Shown here one piece after another: positions 6,245-12,565 of a stretch of DNA of 15,325 bases; positions within the stretch are counted from its first letter, which is position 1, and every line of letters begins with the position of its first letter. The position numbers and the translations under genes were made by a program. The notes below the pieces were generated by a model. That model did no database searches. It was not told the origin of the DNA and was given only the letters and a program-made list of their open reading frames with translations. The stretch is taken from the NCBI GenBank assembly GCA_023382535.1, contig JAHDWA010000134.1, forward strand, positions 1 through 15,325, in the 5' to 3' direction. The stretch is from Anaerolineae bacterium. Lineage in GTDB: Bacteria; Chloroflexota; Anaerolineae; 4572-78; J111.

Positions 6245-6486
6245 GGGCTGCTTGAAGAGTAATCTTTAAGTAAAACCTGTCAAACTCGGGGAAACCTAAG
6301 TCAGTCGTGAGATAAGGTAATCCCGAGCCAAGCCTCTTCATTAGAGGAAGGTGTAGAGACTAGACGGCAGGCCCCCTGACATTAGGGGTGAAGGGATAGT
6401 CCAGCCCACAAACTCGAAAGAGGCAGTGAAAGCTGTAGTGGGATGCATAACCGGTTGGTCGTAGGTTCGATCCCTACAGGGCCCAC

Positions 6487-6515
6487 AAAAAACACTCGAG
6501 AGGTCGAGTGTTTTT
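6487..6515. terminator. Bidirectional terminator between tRNA-Ile and nadE
   Basis: CACTCGA (6493-6499) and TCGAGTG (6504-6510) form a 7-bp stem with loop GAGG, extended by an A-run on the left and a T-run on the right. It reads as a terminator on both strands, ending tRNA-Ile from the left and nadE, whose stop is at 6518, from the right. Confidence 0.88.
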
Positions 6516-6517
6516 GT

Positions 6518-8293
6518 TTACCCGGTGTGGCGATTAGTAATTGGCAGGCGGCGATCTTTGCCAAAGGCCTTGGTGGTAATTTTGGGGCCAGGGGGCGCCT
6601 GGCGGCGCTTGTACTCGTTACGGTCAACCATACGAATAACCCGGCGCACCGTGGCTTCGTCAAAGCCTAAGGCCACAATTTCAGCCACGCTGTAATCCTC
6701 TTCCACGTAAGCGGCCAGGATCCCATCCAAAATGTCGTATTCCGGCAGTGAGTCGGTATCTTTTTGGTTGGGCCGCAGTTCTGCCGAGGGGGGCTTGGTC
6801 AGCACACTTTCAGGAATCACCGGGCCAATTTTTTCATTGCGGTATTGGCACAGGGCATAAACCAGCGTTTTGGGGACATCTTTAATCACGGCAAAACCGC
6901 CGGCCATATCACCGTAAATGGTGGCATAACCGACAGCCATTTCGCTTTTGTTGCCGGTGGTCAGCACCAGCCAGCCAAATTTGTTGCTCAAGGCCATGAG
7001 GGTGTTGCCCCTGGCCCGGCTCTGTAAATTTTCTTCTGCCTCATTGGGCTTGGTCCCGGCAAAGACATCGGACAGCATGTCCAGATAGGCTTGATAGACC
7101 GGCTCGATGGCAATCACCTCCAGGCGAATGCCCAGCCGCCGGGCCAGCTCCACGGCATCACTTTTGGAGTGGTCCGACGAATAGCGTGAAGGCATGGAAA
7201 CGCCAATCACATTTTCCGTGCCCAAAGCATCCACGGCGATGGCCGCGACCAGCGAGCTGTCCACTCCCCCGGACAGGCCGAGGGTCACTCTGCTGAAGCC
7301 GTTCTTGCGGACGTAATCCCGCGTCCCCAGCACCAAGGCCTGGTAGACTTCCTCAACCGGCTCAAGAGGCGGGCCAAGGGAAGCGACCCCTATCGCAGGG
7401 TGGGTGAGGCGAGGAGGGGGGGGAGAGGACTTGCTGGCAGAGAGGGCGATACGCTCAAAGCGGTCGCCATAAATTTCCGCCAGACCATCTTTTCGCCGGC
7501 GGGGGTCGCGCAGGCGCTGGCGGAAAACATTGCCGATGTTGACCTCGGCCAGCACCAAATCTTCGGCAAAAGATTTGCCCCGGGCCAGCAGGTTGCCCCG
7601 CTCATCAAAGATAACGCTGCTGCCATCAAAAACCAGTTCATCCTGCCCGCCGACCAGGTTGCAAAAGGCAACGATGGCAACGTTATCGGCGGCGCGCGTG
7701 GCCAGCATGCGCTCCCGGCTTTTTATTTTGCCGCTCTGATAGGGCGAAGCCGAAATATTGAGGAGCAGTTCGGCCCCGGCAGCAGCCTGGGCTTCAGGCG
7801 GGCCGGCCGGATACCAGATGTCTTCACAGACGCTCACCCCGAAACAGATTTCTTTTGGGGAAGATATATCTGAGTCTGTGGCCGGCAGGTTGAACAAAAT
7901 AGGCGTGTCACCCTGGGCAAAGTACCGATCTTCATCAAAAACGGCATAGTTGGGCAGAAGGGATTTATGGTAAATACCGGCCAATTGCCCGTCGTGCAGG
8001 ACCGCCGCCGCATTAAACAGGTCATCCCGCCGGTCAACAAAACCGACGACAGCCGTTAGCCCGGCGGTATGAGGGAGTAAATTTTGCAGCGCAGCCCAAT
8101 TAGCGGCGGCAAAATCGGGTTTGAGCAGTAAATCTTCGGGGGGATAACCGGCCAGGGTCAGTTCCGGGAACAGGACAATCGCCGCCTGGGCTGCCCTGGC
8201 TTTTTCCAGGTATTCTTTTACTTTAGACGCATTGCCCTGAACATCGCCGACGGTAATATTGATCTGGGCCAGGGCGATTCTGAGAAGTGTCAT
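6518..8293 (-). CDS. nadE: Glutamine-dependent NAD+ synthetase
   Basis: This 591-residue enzyme makes NAD+ from nicotinic acid adenine dinucleotide using ATP and the amide nitrogen of glutamine. The N-terminal carbon-nitrogen hydrolase (glutaminase) domain shows the full triad: Glu44 (LFPEL), Lys110 (YHKSLLPN) and Cys156 (VCEDIWYP). The C-terminal synthetase domain has the ATP pyrophosphatase loop SGGVDSS (341-347) and the downstream SSDHSKSDA and TTGNKSE motifs. Between the domains, residues about 287-312 are Pro-rich and low complexity (KSSPPPPRLTH and after), longer than I expect for the family. The ATG at 8293 has no clear ribosome site; tandem octamers lie just upstream. It follows pdtaR by 95 nt on the same strand and may be read from the fmt operon or a promoter not recognised here. 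Confidence 0.96.
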   Translation of the reverse strand: MTLLRIALAQINITVGDVQGNASKVKEYLEKARAAQAAIVLFPELTLAGYPPEDLLLKPDFAAANWAALQNLLPHTAGLTAVVGFVDRRDDLFNAAAVLHDGQLAGIYHKSLLPNYAVFDEDRYFAQGDTPILFNLPATDSDISSPKEICFGVSVCEDIWYPAGPPEAQAAAGAELLLNISASPYQSGKIKSRERMLATRAADNVAIVAFCNLVGGQDELVFDGSSVIFDERGNLLARGKSFAEDLVLAEVNIGNVFRQRLRDPRRRKDGLAEIYGDRFERIALSASKSSPPPPRLTHPAIGVASLGPPLEPVEEVYQALVLGTRDYVRKNGFSRVTLGLSGGVDSSLVAAIAVDALGTENVIGVSMPSRYSSDHSKSDAVELARRLGIRLEVIAIEPVYQAYLDMLSDVFAGTKPNEAEENLQSRARGNTLMALSNKFGWLVLTTGNKSEMAVGYATIYGDMAGGFAVIKDVPKTLVYALCQYRNEKIGPVIPESVLTKPPSAELRPNQKDTDSLPEYDILDGILAAYVEEDYSVAEIVALGFDEATVRRVIRMVDRNEYKRRQAPPGPKITTKAFGKDRRLPITNRHTG

Positions 8294-8302
8294 CTTATAC
8301 TA

Positions 8303-8354
8303 CTGGAAGGCTGGAAGATTGGAAGGCTGGAAAATCTTATAGCCAACCTTCCAG
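8303..8354. repeat. Octamer tandem array with inverted partner
   Basis: Four tandem octamers on the plus strand: CTGGAAGG, CTGGAAGA, TTGGAAGG, CTGGAAAA (8303-8334). CCAACCTTCCAG at 8343-8354 is close to their reverse complement, so a hairpin can form. The array occupies the spacer between pdtaR and nadE, about 10 nt before the nadE ATG. Confidence 0.75.
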
Positions 8355-8388
8355 TCTGCCCATCCTCCCCTCCTCAATCTCCCTTCCT

Positions 8389-8976
8389 CTATCCCCCCTG
8401 CCCGGCTTTGTGGGCGAGGATAATCGCCTCGGCCACTTCTTTCATCGGCTTGCGCGTGTTCATGCTCATTTTCTGGATACGGCGGAAGGCTTCCTGCTCT
8501 TCCAGGCCCTGCGCATCCATCAAAATGCCTTTAGCCCGATCCACCAATTTGCGGGTCTCCAGGGCATCCTGCAAATCGTGGACTTCCTGGTTCATCTGCT
8601 TGAACTCGCCAAAGCGGGCCAGGGCTACCTCGATAGCGGGCAGCAGGTCGGCCTCGCGGAAGGGCTTAACCAGATAGCCCACCACCCCGGCTTCCTTGGC
8701 CCGATCCACCAAATCTTTTTGGCTGTAAGCCGTCAGCAGGACCACCGGCGCAATTTGTTCTTCAGTCAAAATTTTGGCGGCCTCTATGCCGTCCATATCG
8801 GGCATTTTAATATCCATCAACACCACATCGGGTTTTAACTCGCGGGCCAAATTGACCGCACTCTGCCCGTCGCCAACCTCGCCCACCACCAGGTAATTCA
8901 ACGTGGTCAGCATCTCTTTTAAATCTGTTCTAACAATAGACTCATCATCCGCTATAATGACGCGTGTTCTTTCCAC
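8389..8976 (-). CDS. pdtaR: Response regulator with ANTAR RNA-binding output domain (PdtaR/NasT/AmiR type)
   Basis: The 195-residue protein joins a receiver domain (1-120) to an ANTAR domain (about 130-188, LETRKLVDRAKGILMDAQGL onward, with the EAFRRIQKMSM motif). Receiver residues are complete: Asp10/Asp11, phosphate acceptor Asp55 (LMDIKMP), Thr82 and Lys104 (LVKPF). ANTAR proteins bind paired RNA hairpins and prevent transcription termination. The gene uses a GTG start at 8976 with GAGGTGAGGAAGG just before it, and overlaps the end of the kinase gene by 25 nt, so the two are co-translated. The kinase is PdtaS-like, matching the PdtaS/PdtaR pair of Mycobacterium, where the genes lie apart. 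The gene name is by analogy; RNA targets are unknown and no paired ANTAR hairpins were recognised here. Confidence 0.92.
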   Translation of the reverse strand: MERTRVIIADDESIVRTDLKEMLTTLNYLVVGEVGDGQSAVNLARELKPDVVLMDIKMPDMDGIEAAKILTEEQIAPVVLLTAYSQKDLVDRAKEAGVVGYLVKPFREADLLPAIEVALARFGEFKQMNQEVHDLQDALETRKLVDRAKGILMDAQGLEEQEAFRRIQKMSMNTRKPMKEVAEAIILAHKAGQGG

Positions 8977-10502
8977 CCTTCCTCACCTCTGAATAAGATT
9001 TTAGGGAATTTTACGGTTACGGCCAAGCCGTTGCCGTTTTTCAGTTGAAGCTGGCCCTTCAGGTCCTCTTCAACCAAAATTTTCACAATGTGAAAACCCA
9101 GGCTGTCGCCCTGGTCTAATTTAAAGTCGGAGGGCAAGCCATCGCCGTTATCGGTGACAGTGATGATAACCTGATCGCCCTCATCTGCCAAATTCACCCG
9201 GACAAATCCCTTTTCTTTATGCTCAAAGCCATGCTCAATTGCGTTCTGCAGCAGCTCGTTGATGATCAGTGAACAGGCGGTAGCTTGCCGCGCCGGGAGA
9301 TAAATCGGCTCGCCCACTAACTCGAGCTGAATTTCTTTTTCGGGGTTGAGCATTCCCTGCCGAAACTGGGCCACAATCCGATGGCTGACCTCTTTGATAT
9401 TGATGATATTGGAATTTTCGTTGGACAGAAATTCGTGGATAACGGCGATGCTTAGAATTCGATTGAGCGTTTCATCCAGGATCTGCCGGGCCTCTTCGGA
9501 TTTAACCCGCCGGGCTTGCATGCGCAACAACCCGGCAATGGTTTGCAGGTTGTTCTTAACCCGGTGATGCACTTCCTGGATCATGGCGTTTTTGACTCGA
9601 ATTTCCTGATCCTGCCGCCGGCTCTCCGTCGCATCGTGGAAAGCGATTATCATTCCATCTTCTTTTCCAACCAGCTTGCCGCGCTTAAAAGTATCCGCCC
9701 AAGGGCGCCGGCTGGAGGAGTAAGTCACCAGCGGCAGGGCTTTGCGCACCCAATAACGGTCTCCTTCTTTGGTTTCACGTTCCAGGCAGCGATTTTGGGT
9801 TAAAGCCGACTGCCGGATTTCCTCGTCCGCGGTATCCAGGTCAGCCAGGCGGCGTTTCATGATATTTTCTTTATAACCCAGGCGGCGGTAAAGGTTTAAA
9901 GCAATTCCGCTGGCGTACTGCACAACCCCCAAACTGTCTACGAAAATGATACCATCCTGCTCCCCAAAAGGGGTTAACGCCTCCGCTCCGAGAACCTGAC
10001 CGTACGAAACCATGACCTGCAATCTTTTTAGGGCCTGCTGAAAAACCCGGCTGCGCAGCCGGTGACGCTCATGCTCGATCAGGTTGGTGACGATAATCAA
10101 CGCGGCTATGACTCGCGGCTGCTCGGTTGTCTCGCCGGTGGAGCTAAATGCAGCCAGCGGCGGCGGGTACAAAACCGGCAGCGCCTGCCTGACAACCGGG
10201 GCGCCTTCGGCAATAAAGCTCCGGTATTCTTTCTGATACCGGCCGCTCAGCAAGGTCTGCATCACTTCGGGCCGGGTTTTGTTGGTAATGATATAGCCCT
10301 CCCGGCTCTTGTTGTAAACATGAGCCAGGGAATGGGGCTGCGCGTGGGCCAGGGCAATCGCCTCTTGCTCCGATTTGCGGGCATACAATAGAATATCAGC
10401 CCGGCTGAGGTCAGCCACAATACTCATTTGGGCCTCAATGACGCGCAAAAAGTCAATGCTCGCCTCGCTTAGATTCAGACAATAATTTACGGCCTCGTGC
10501 AT
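8952..10502 (-). CDS. pdtaS: PdtaS-like sensor histidine kinase (HisKA_2)
   Basis: About 516 residues, soluble, without transmembrane segments. Residues 1-150 match the GAF-like N-terminal domain of PdtaS (MSIVADLSRADILLYARKSE and on). A PAS domain follows at about 180-300 (DGIIFVDSLGVVQYASGIAL). The HisKA_2 helix EVHHRVKNNLQTIAGLLRMQ carries the phosphate-accepting histidine (His312/313), and the ATPase domain shows NELLQNAIEHGF, DNGDGLP and GDSLGFHIV. It should phosphorylate the ANTAR regulator directly downstream, whose gene overlaps its 3' end. The ATG at 10502 has GGAAG 6 nt before it; an in-frame GTG at 10529 would add nine residues. It starts 36 nt (9 nt from the GTG) after the fmt stop, so it probably sits in the fmt operon. 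The signal sensed is unknown. Confidence 0.92.
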   Translation of the reverse strand: MHEAVNYCLNLSEASIDFLRVIEAQMSIVADLSRADILLYARKSEQEAIALAHAQPHSLAHVYNKSREGYIITNKTRPEVMQTLLSGRYQKEYRSFIAEGAPVVRQALPVLYPPPLAAFSSTGETTEQPRVIAALIIVTNLIEHERHRLRSRVFQQALKRLQVMVSYGQVLGAEALTPFGEQDGIIFVDSLGVVQYASGIALNLYRRLGYKENIMKRRLADLDTADEEIRQSALTQNRCLERETKEGDRYWVRKALPLVTYSSSRRPWADTFKRGKLVGKEDGMIIAFHDATESRRQDQEIRVKNAMIQEVHHRVKNNLQTIAGLLRMQARRVKSEEARQILDETLNRILSIAVIHEFLSNENSNIINIKEVSHRIVAQFRQGMLNPEKEIQLELVGEPIYLPARQATACSLIINELLQNAIEHGFEHKEKGFVRVNLADEGDQVIITVTDNGDGLPSDFKLDQGDSLGFHIVKILVEEDLKGQLQLKNGNGLAVTVKFPKILFRGEEGWKEHASL

Positions 10503-10538
10503 AATCCACTTCCAACCGCAGTTCAACACCTATAACTC

Positions 10539-11528
10539 TTAAACTTCAACCTCGCCCAGCCGCGCCCCCAATAGTTCAGGCTGGCCATTGAGCATGGCCT
10601 CGGCGGTCATTTCTTTCTTACCGGCCGGCTGCACGGTCACCAAACGGACCACCCCCTGGCCCGTGGACACACAGATTCGGCCCTGGTATTTAAAGACCGT
10701 ACCGGGTCTGGTTTTCGGCGGATCAATCATTTCAGCCACCTCGACTGCCAGGATTTTGAAGGGTCCTCGCGGTCCCTCGGTGAACGTGCCGGGCCAGGGG
10801 TCAAAGGCGCGGACCTGGCGCTCAATCTCAACGGCTGACTGCGTCCAATGGATCGCTCCGTGTTCTTTCTTCAGGCGGGGGGCCAGCGTCGCCTGGCCGC
10901 TATCCTGCGGCTGTGGCTCGATGGTACCGGCGAACCAGGCGGGCAGCGTTTCAAGCAGCAGGACGGCGCCTAATTCGGCCAATTCAGCCGTCAGCGTTCC
11001 AGCGGTATGCTGGGGGGTGATCGGTACGCTGCGACGGGCGAGCATGGGGCCGGTGTCTAACCCTGTATCCATCAACATCAACGTCACGCCGGTCTCGGCA
11101 TCGCCGGCGCGAATGGCGGCTGCGACCGGTGCAGCGCCTCGCCAGCGCGGCAGCAGCGAAGCGTGAATGTTGATACAGCCATATGGCGGCAGAGTTAAGA
11201 CATTCTGGCGCAAAATCTGGCCAAATGCCGCCACCACAATCAGGTCTGGCTCAAGCGCCGCCAGTTCGGCCACGGCGGCTTCATCTTTGAGAGTTTCGGG
11301 CTGAAGCACCTTCAATCCGGCGCTTTGGGCCAGTTGCTTAACCGGCGCAGGAATCAACTGCTTGCCCCGCCCGCTGGGGCGGTCCGGCTGGGTAACAACA
11401 GCGACAACTTCATATCCCCCCCTTACTCCCCCCCCTGGCAGGGGGCCGGGGGCGGGTGGGGTCATTAAAGCGGATAAAGCCGGCACGGCAAACTCCGGCG
11501 TACCCATAAAAATAACTCTTTTTGCCAC
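10539..11528 (-). CDS. fmt: Methionyl-tRNA formyltransferase
   Basis: This 329-residue enzyme transfers a formyl group from 10-formyltetrahydrofolate to the initiator Met-tRNA. The formyltransferase core shows TQPDRPSGRGK, CINIHASLLPRWRGAAP and LMDTGLDTGPM. Catalytic residues are Asn120, His122 and Asp158, each exactly 14 higher than E. coli Asn106, His108 and Asp144. The offset is due to an in-frame Gly/Pro-rich insert at residues 23-38 (see 11415-11462). The C-terminal domain includes RAFDPWPGTF and VQPAGKKEMTAEAML. It starts at GTG 11528, with no ribosome site visible. No def (peptide deformylase) gene is next to it; instead the PdtaS kinase follows. Divergent from the TM2 gene. Confidence 0.97.
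   Translation of the reverse strand: MAKRVIFMGTPEFAVPALSALMTPPAPGPLPGGGVRGGYEVVAVVTQPDRPSGRGKQLIPAPVKQLAQSAGLKVLQPETLKDEAAVAELAALEPDLIVVAAFGQILRQNVLTLPPYGCINIHASLLPRWRGAAPVAAAIRAGDAETGVTLMLMDTGLDTGPMLARRSVPITPQHTAGTLTAELAELGAVLLLETLPAWFAGTIEPQPQDSGQATLAPRLKKEHGAIHWTQSAVEIERQVRAFDPWPGTFTEGPRGPFKILAVEVAEMIDPPKTRPGTVFKYQGRICVSTGQGVVRLVTVQPAGKKEMTAEAMLNGQPELLGARLGEVEV
11415..11462. repeat. GC-rich repeat-like insert within fmt
   Basis: These 48 bases encode TPPAPGPLPGGGVRGG, absent from the E. coli enzyme as recalled. The DNA is a run of C's and G's with a short palindrome (CCCCC-TGGCA-GGGGG on the plus strand), unlike the surrounding coding sequence. It looks like a small intergenic-type palindromic repeat that landed in frame in a surface loop between the first beta strand's helix and the next strand. 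No second copy is present in this window. Confidence 0.6.
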
Positions 11529-11560
11529 AAAAATTCACGCTCATTTTTCAATTTATATTC

Positions 11561-11589
11561 ATTCTAAGCTTGTTTAATCTAAAATCCAA
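11561..11589 (-). promoter_or_regulatory. Possible promoter of the fmt operon
   Basis: On the minus strand: -35 TTGGAT (11589-11584), 17-nt spacer, -10 TAGAAT (11566-11561). The start near 11554 would give a leader of about 26 nt before the GTG at 11528. The -35 box lies inside the heptamer array, and only half of it matches consensus, so this is tentative. Confidence 0.35.
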
Positions 11590-11610
11590 AATCTAAAATC
11601 TAAAATCCCT
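11576..11610. repeat. Heptamer tandem array in the fmt/TM2 spacer
   Basis: Units AATCTAA, AATCCAA, AATCTAA, AATCTAA and a last degenerate AATCCCT follow one another without gaps (11576-11610). The kind of repeat recalls the short tandemly repeated heptamers described in cyanobacterial spacers. It separates the divergent fmt and TM2 genes. Confidence 0.8.
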
Positions 11611-11649
11611 GATCAACCTGTCCAAATTTTCCAAAAAAAAGCAGTTATG

Positions 11650-11678
11650 TTGCATGGGACTCAAACCTATGTTAGAAT
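11650..11678 (+). promoter_or_regulatory. Promoter of the TM2 / DUF4870-like pair
   Basis: -35 TTGCAT (11650-11655), 17-nt spacer, -10 TAGAAT (11673-11678) with a TG extension (TGT before TAGAAT). The start near 11685 leaves about 50 nt of leader before the ATG at 11737. Confidence 0.5.
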
Positions 11679-11736
11679 TAGATTATCTGGTAACATTTCA
11701 AACCTGCACATAAAATTTAAGGAGGCAGTGAATAAA

Positions 11737-12015
11737 ATGTTCAACTCAACCATGCAGATTCAACCCAGTGACCCACCCAAAAACCCGATTGTAGCAGCCA
11801 TACTGAGCTTTCTCCTACTAGGTGGCGTTGGACAAATATACTTGGGACAACAGAAAAAGGGAATTATTCTGATTGTTGTGACGGTACTCCTGTACTGCGC
11901 ATTTGGACTTGGGGTTATTATCAATATCTTGGGCGCCATAGATGCCTATATGCTGGCCGACAAGCTCCAAAAAGGCCAGCCGATTGGCGATATGGAGTGG
12001 TTCTGGGAAAAATAA
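11737..12015 (+). CDS. TM2-domain small membrane protein
   Basis: This 92-residue protein is a TM2 domain: a first membrane helix (about 18-36, IVAAILSFLLLGGVGQIYLG), a tight turn with QQKKG, and a second helix (about 43-66) ending in GAIDAYMLAD. The G-Q-YLG, KG and D motifs are the family signature. TM2 proteins are widespread and their role is mostly unknown. The frame is open back to 11647, but the ATG at 11737 is preferred: AAGGAGG lies 11 nt upstream, a little far, and an in-frame GTG at 11728 would be too close to it. Another small membrane protein gene follows, before a shared terminator, so the two are probably co-transcribed. Confidence 0.88.
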   Translation: MFNSTMQIQPSDPPKNPIVAAILSFLLLGGVGQIYLGQQKKGIILIVVTVLLYCAFGLGVIINILGAIDAYMLADKLQKGQPIGDMEWFWEK

Positions 12016-12105
12016 ACTTCGCTTTGTCAACGATTCACCAGGGTGAACAACCCATCACAAATTATCAAACAGCAAACAGTTGTACCAAGTGAGGCAAATT
12101 ATCCG

Positions 12106-12417
12106 ATGAACGATATTAATGATCAAGACAAATTGATGGCCGCCCTATCTTACCCAATCGGGATTGTTGCCATCATCATTCTGCTGGTGGAAGATATGAA
12201 AAAGCGCCCCTTCCAGAAGTATCATGCGGTTCAAGCCCTGGCTGTAAACGTCGTCATCATTATCGCCAGCATTGTCCTGGGCTGGACCATCATCCTGGCC
12301 TGCGTGCCTTTGTTACTCTGGCTCGTTACCTTCTACTGGGCCTTTAAAGCCTATCAAGGCGAATACTTTGAAATCCCTGGCCTGACCGGCTTTCTTAAAG
12401 GGCAGGGTTGGATTTAA
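12106..12417 (+). CDS. Small membrane protein, DUF4870/Tic20-like
   Basis: About 103 residues with three hydrophobic segments (12-28, 44-58, 60-77). The layout DKLMAALSYPIGIVAIIILL, then the charged EDMKKRPFQKYHAVQALAVN, is typical of the DUF4870/Tic20-like family, in which a short basic loop with xPFxxxHAxQ sits between membrane helices. Function is unknown for bacterial members. The ATG at 12106 has GAGG 11 nt upstream. A GTG at 12043 in the same frame would add 21 polar residues but has no ribosome site, so I prefer the ATG with moderate certainty. It follows the TM2 gene by 90 nt and ends 44 nt before a strong terminator. Confidence 0.82.
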   Translation: MNDINDQDKLMAALSYPIGIVAIIILLVEDMKKRPFQKYHAVQALAVNVVIIIASIVLGWTIILACVPLLLWLVTFYWAFKAYQGEYFEIPGLTGFLKGQGWI

Positions 12418-12461
12418 ATTGCCCTAAAATTCAGCTCAATAACTCAATCGAAACTTTTCAG

Positions 12462-12488
12462 TCCCCCGCCGGTTGGCGGGGGATTTTT
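12462..12488 (+). terminator. Rho-independent terminator after the membrane-protein pair
   Basis: TCCCCCGCC (12462-12470) and GGCGGGGGA (12475-12483) form a perfect 9-bp GC-rich stem with loop GGTT, followed by five T's. Confidence 0.93.
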
Positions 12489-12501
12489 ATCTTCAGCGAG
12501 T

Positions 12502-12530
12502 TTGGGCTTGGCCGGTCTTTGGATTATAAT
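12502..12530 (+). promoter_or_regulatory. Promoter of recJ
   Basis: -35 TTGGGC (12502-12507), 17-nt spacer, perfect -10 TATAAT (12525-12530); the start near 12537 gives a leader of about 29 nt. A second perfect TATAAT at 12545-12550 has no good -35 and would leave too little room for the ribosome site. Confidence 0.5.
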
Positions 12531-12565
12531 TGCAGTTTGTCCGTTATAATCTTTGGAGAGCAGTG

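Larger units (their letters stand above)
5836..6445 (+). ncRNA. Group I intron (IC3-like) in tRNA-Ile(CAT)
   Basis: The catalytic core lies at 6251-6445 and can be folded by eye: P2 CTTGAAGA/TCTTTAAG closed by GTAA (6251-6270); P3 CCTGTC with GA and CAGG (6276-6281, 6363-6371); P4 CTCGGG/CCCGAG (6285-6290, 6322-6327); P5 ACCT/AGGT (6294-6297, 6315-6318); P6a CCTCT/AGAGG (6333-6347); P7 GACTA/TAGTC (6358-6362, 6397-6401); P8 CCCCT/AGGGG (6373-6388); P9 CCCAC/GTGGG (6405-6442) enclosing two GAAA-capped hairpins. The internal guide is GTG+AGTC (5843-5849): AGTC pairs with exon GGCT and GTG with exon CAT. The last base is G6445. The core strongly resembles the Azoarcus tRNA-Ile(CAU) intron recalled from the literature. 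It should self-splice with guanosine as cofactor. Unusual point: the splice-site U faces A, not the usual G. Confidence 0.92.
5803..6485 (+). tRNA. tRNA-Ile(CAT), lysidine type, interrupted by a group I intron
   Basis: The exons are 5803-5835 and 6446-6485. Joined, they make a perfect 73-nt tRNA: acceptor GGGCCCT/AGGGCCC, D-stem GCTC/GAGC, anticodon stem GCCGG/CCGGT (one G-T pair), loop CTCATAA, T-stem GTAGG/CCTAC, discriminator A, no encoded CCA. The anticodon is CAT. The overall sequence matches the minor tRNA-Ile of E. coli (ileX) and Bacillus better than elongator Met as I recall them, so the C34 is expected to be changed to lysidine by TilS to read AUA codons. The intron separates U33 from C34, so the gene cannot give a working anticodon or be modified at C34 without splicing. 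A bidirectional terminator follows at 6487-6515. Ile versus Met identity is likely but not proven. Confidence 0.92.

Noticed and set aside
5803..6485. Elongator or initiator tRNA-Met reading of the CAT anticodon
   Set aside because: The acceptor and anticodon arms match recalled tRNA-Ile2 sequences of E. coli and Bacillus much better, and initiator features such as three G-C pairs in the anticodon stem are missing; a specific identity test was not possible.
8287..8838. 183-codon plus-strand open frame
   Set aside because: It covers the octamer array and runs antisense to the ANTAR regulator, whose motifs are unambiguous.
2780..11610. Short repeats considered as CRISPR
   Set aside because: The units are 7-8 bp in head-to-tail tandem without spacers, and no cas genes are present.
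12545..12550. Second perfect TATAAT before recJ
   Set aside because: No -35 partner at normal spacing, and it would start transcription inside or just before the ribosome site.
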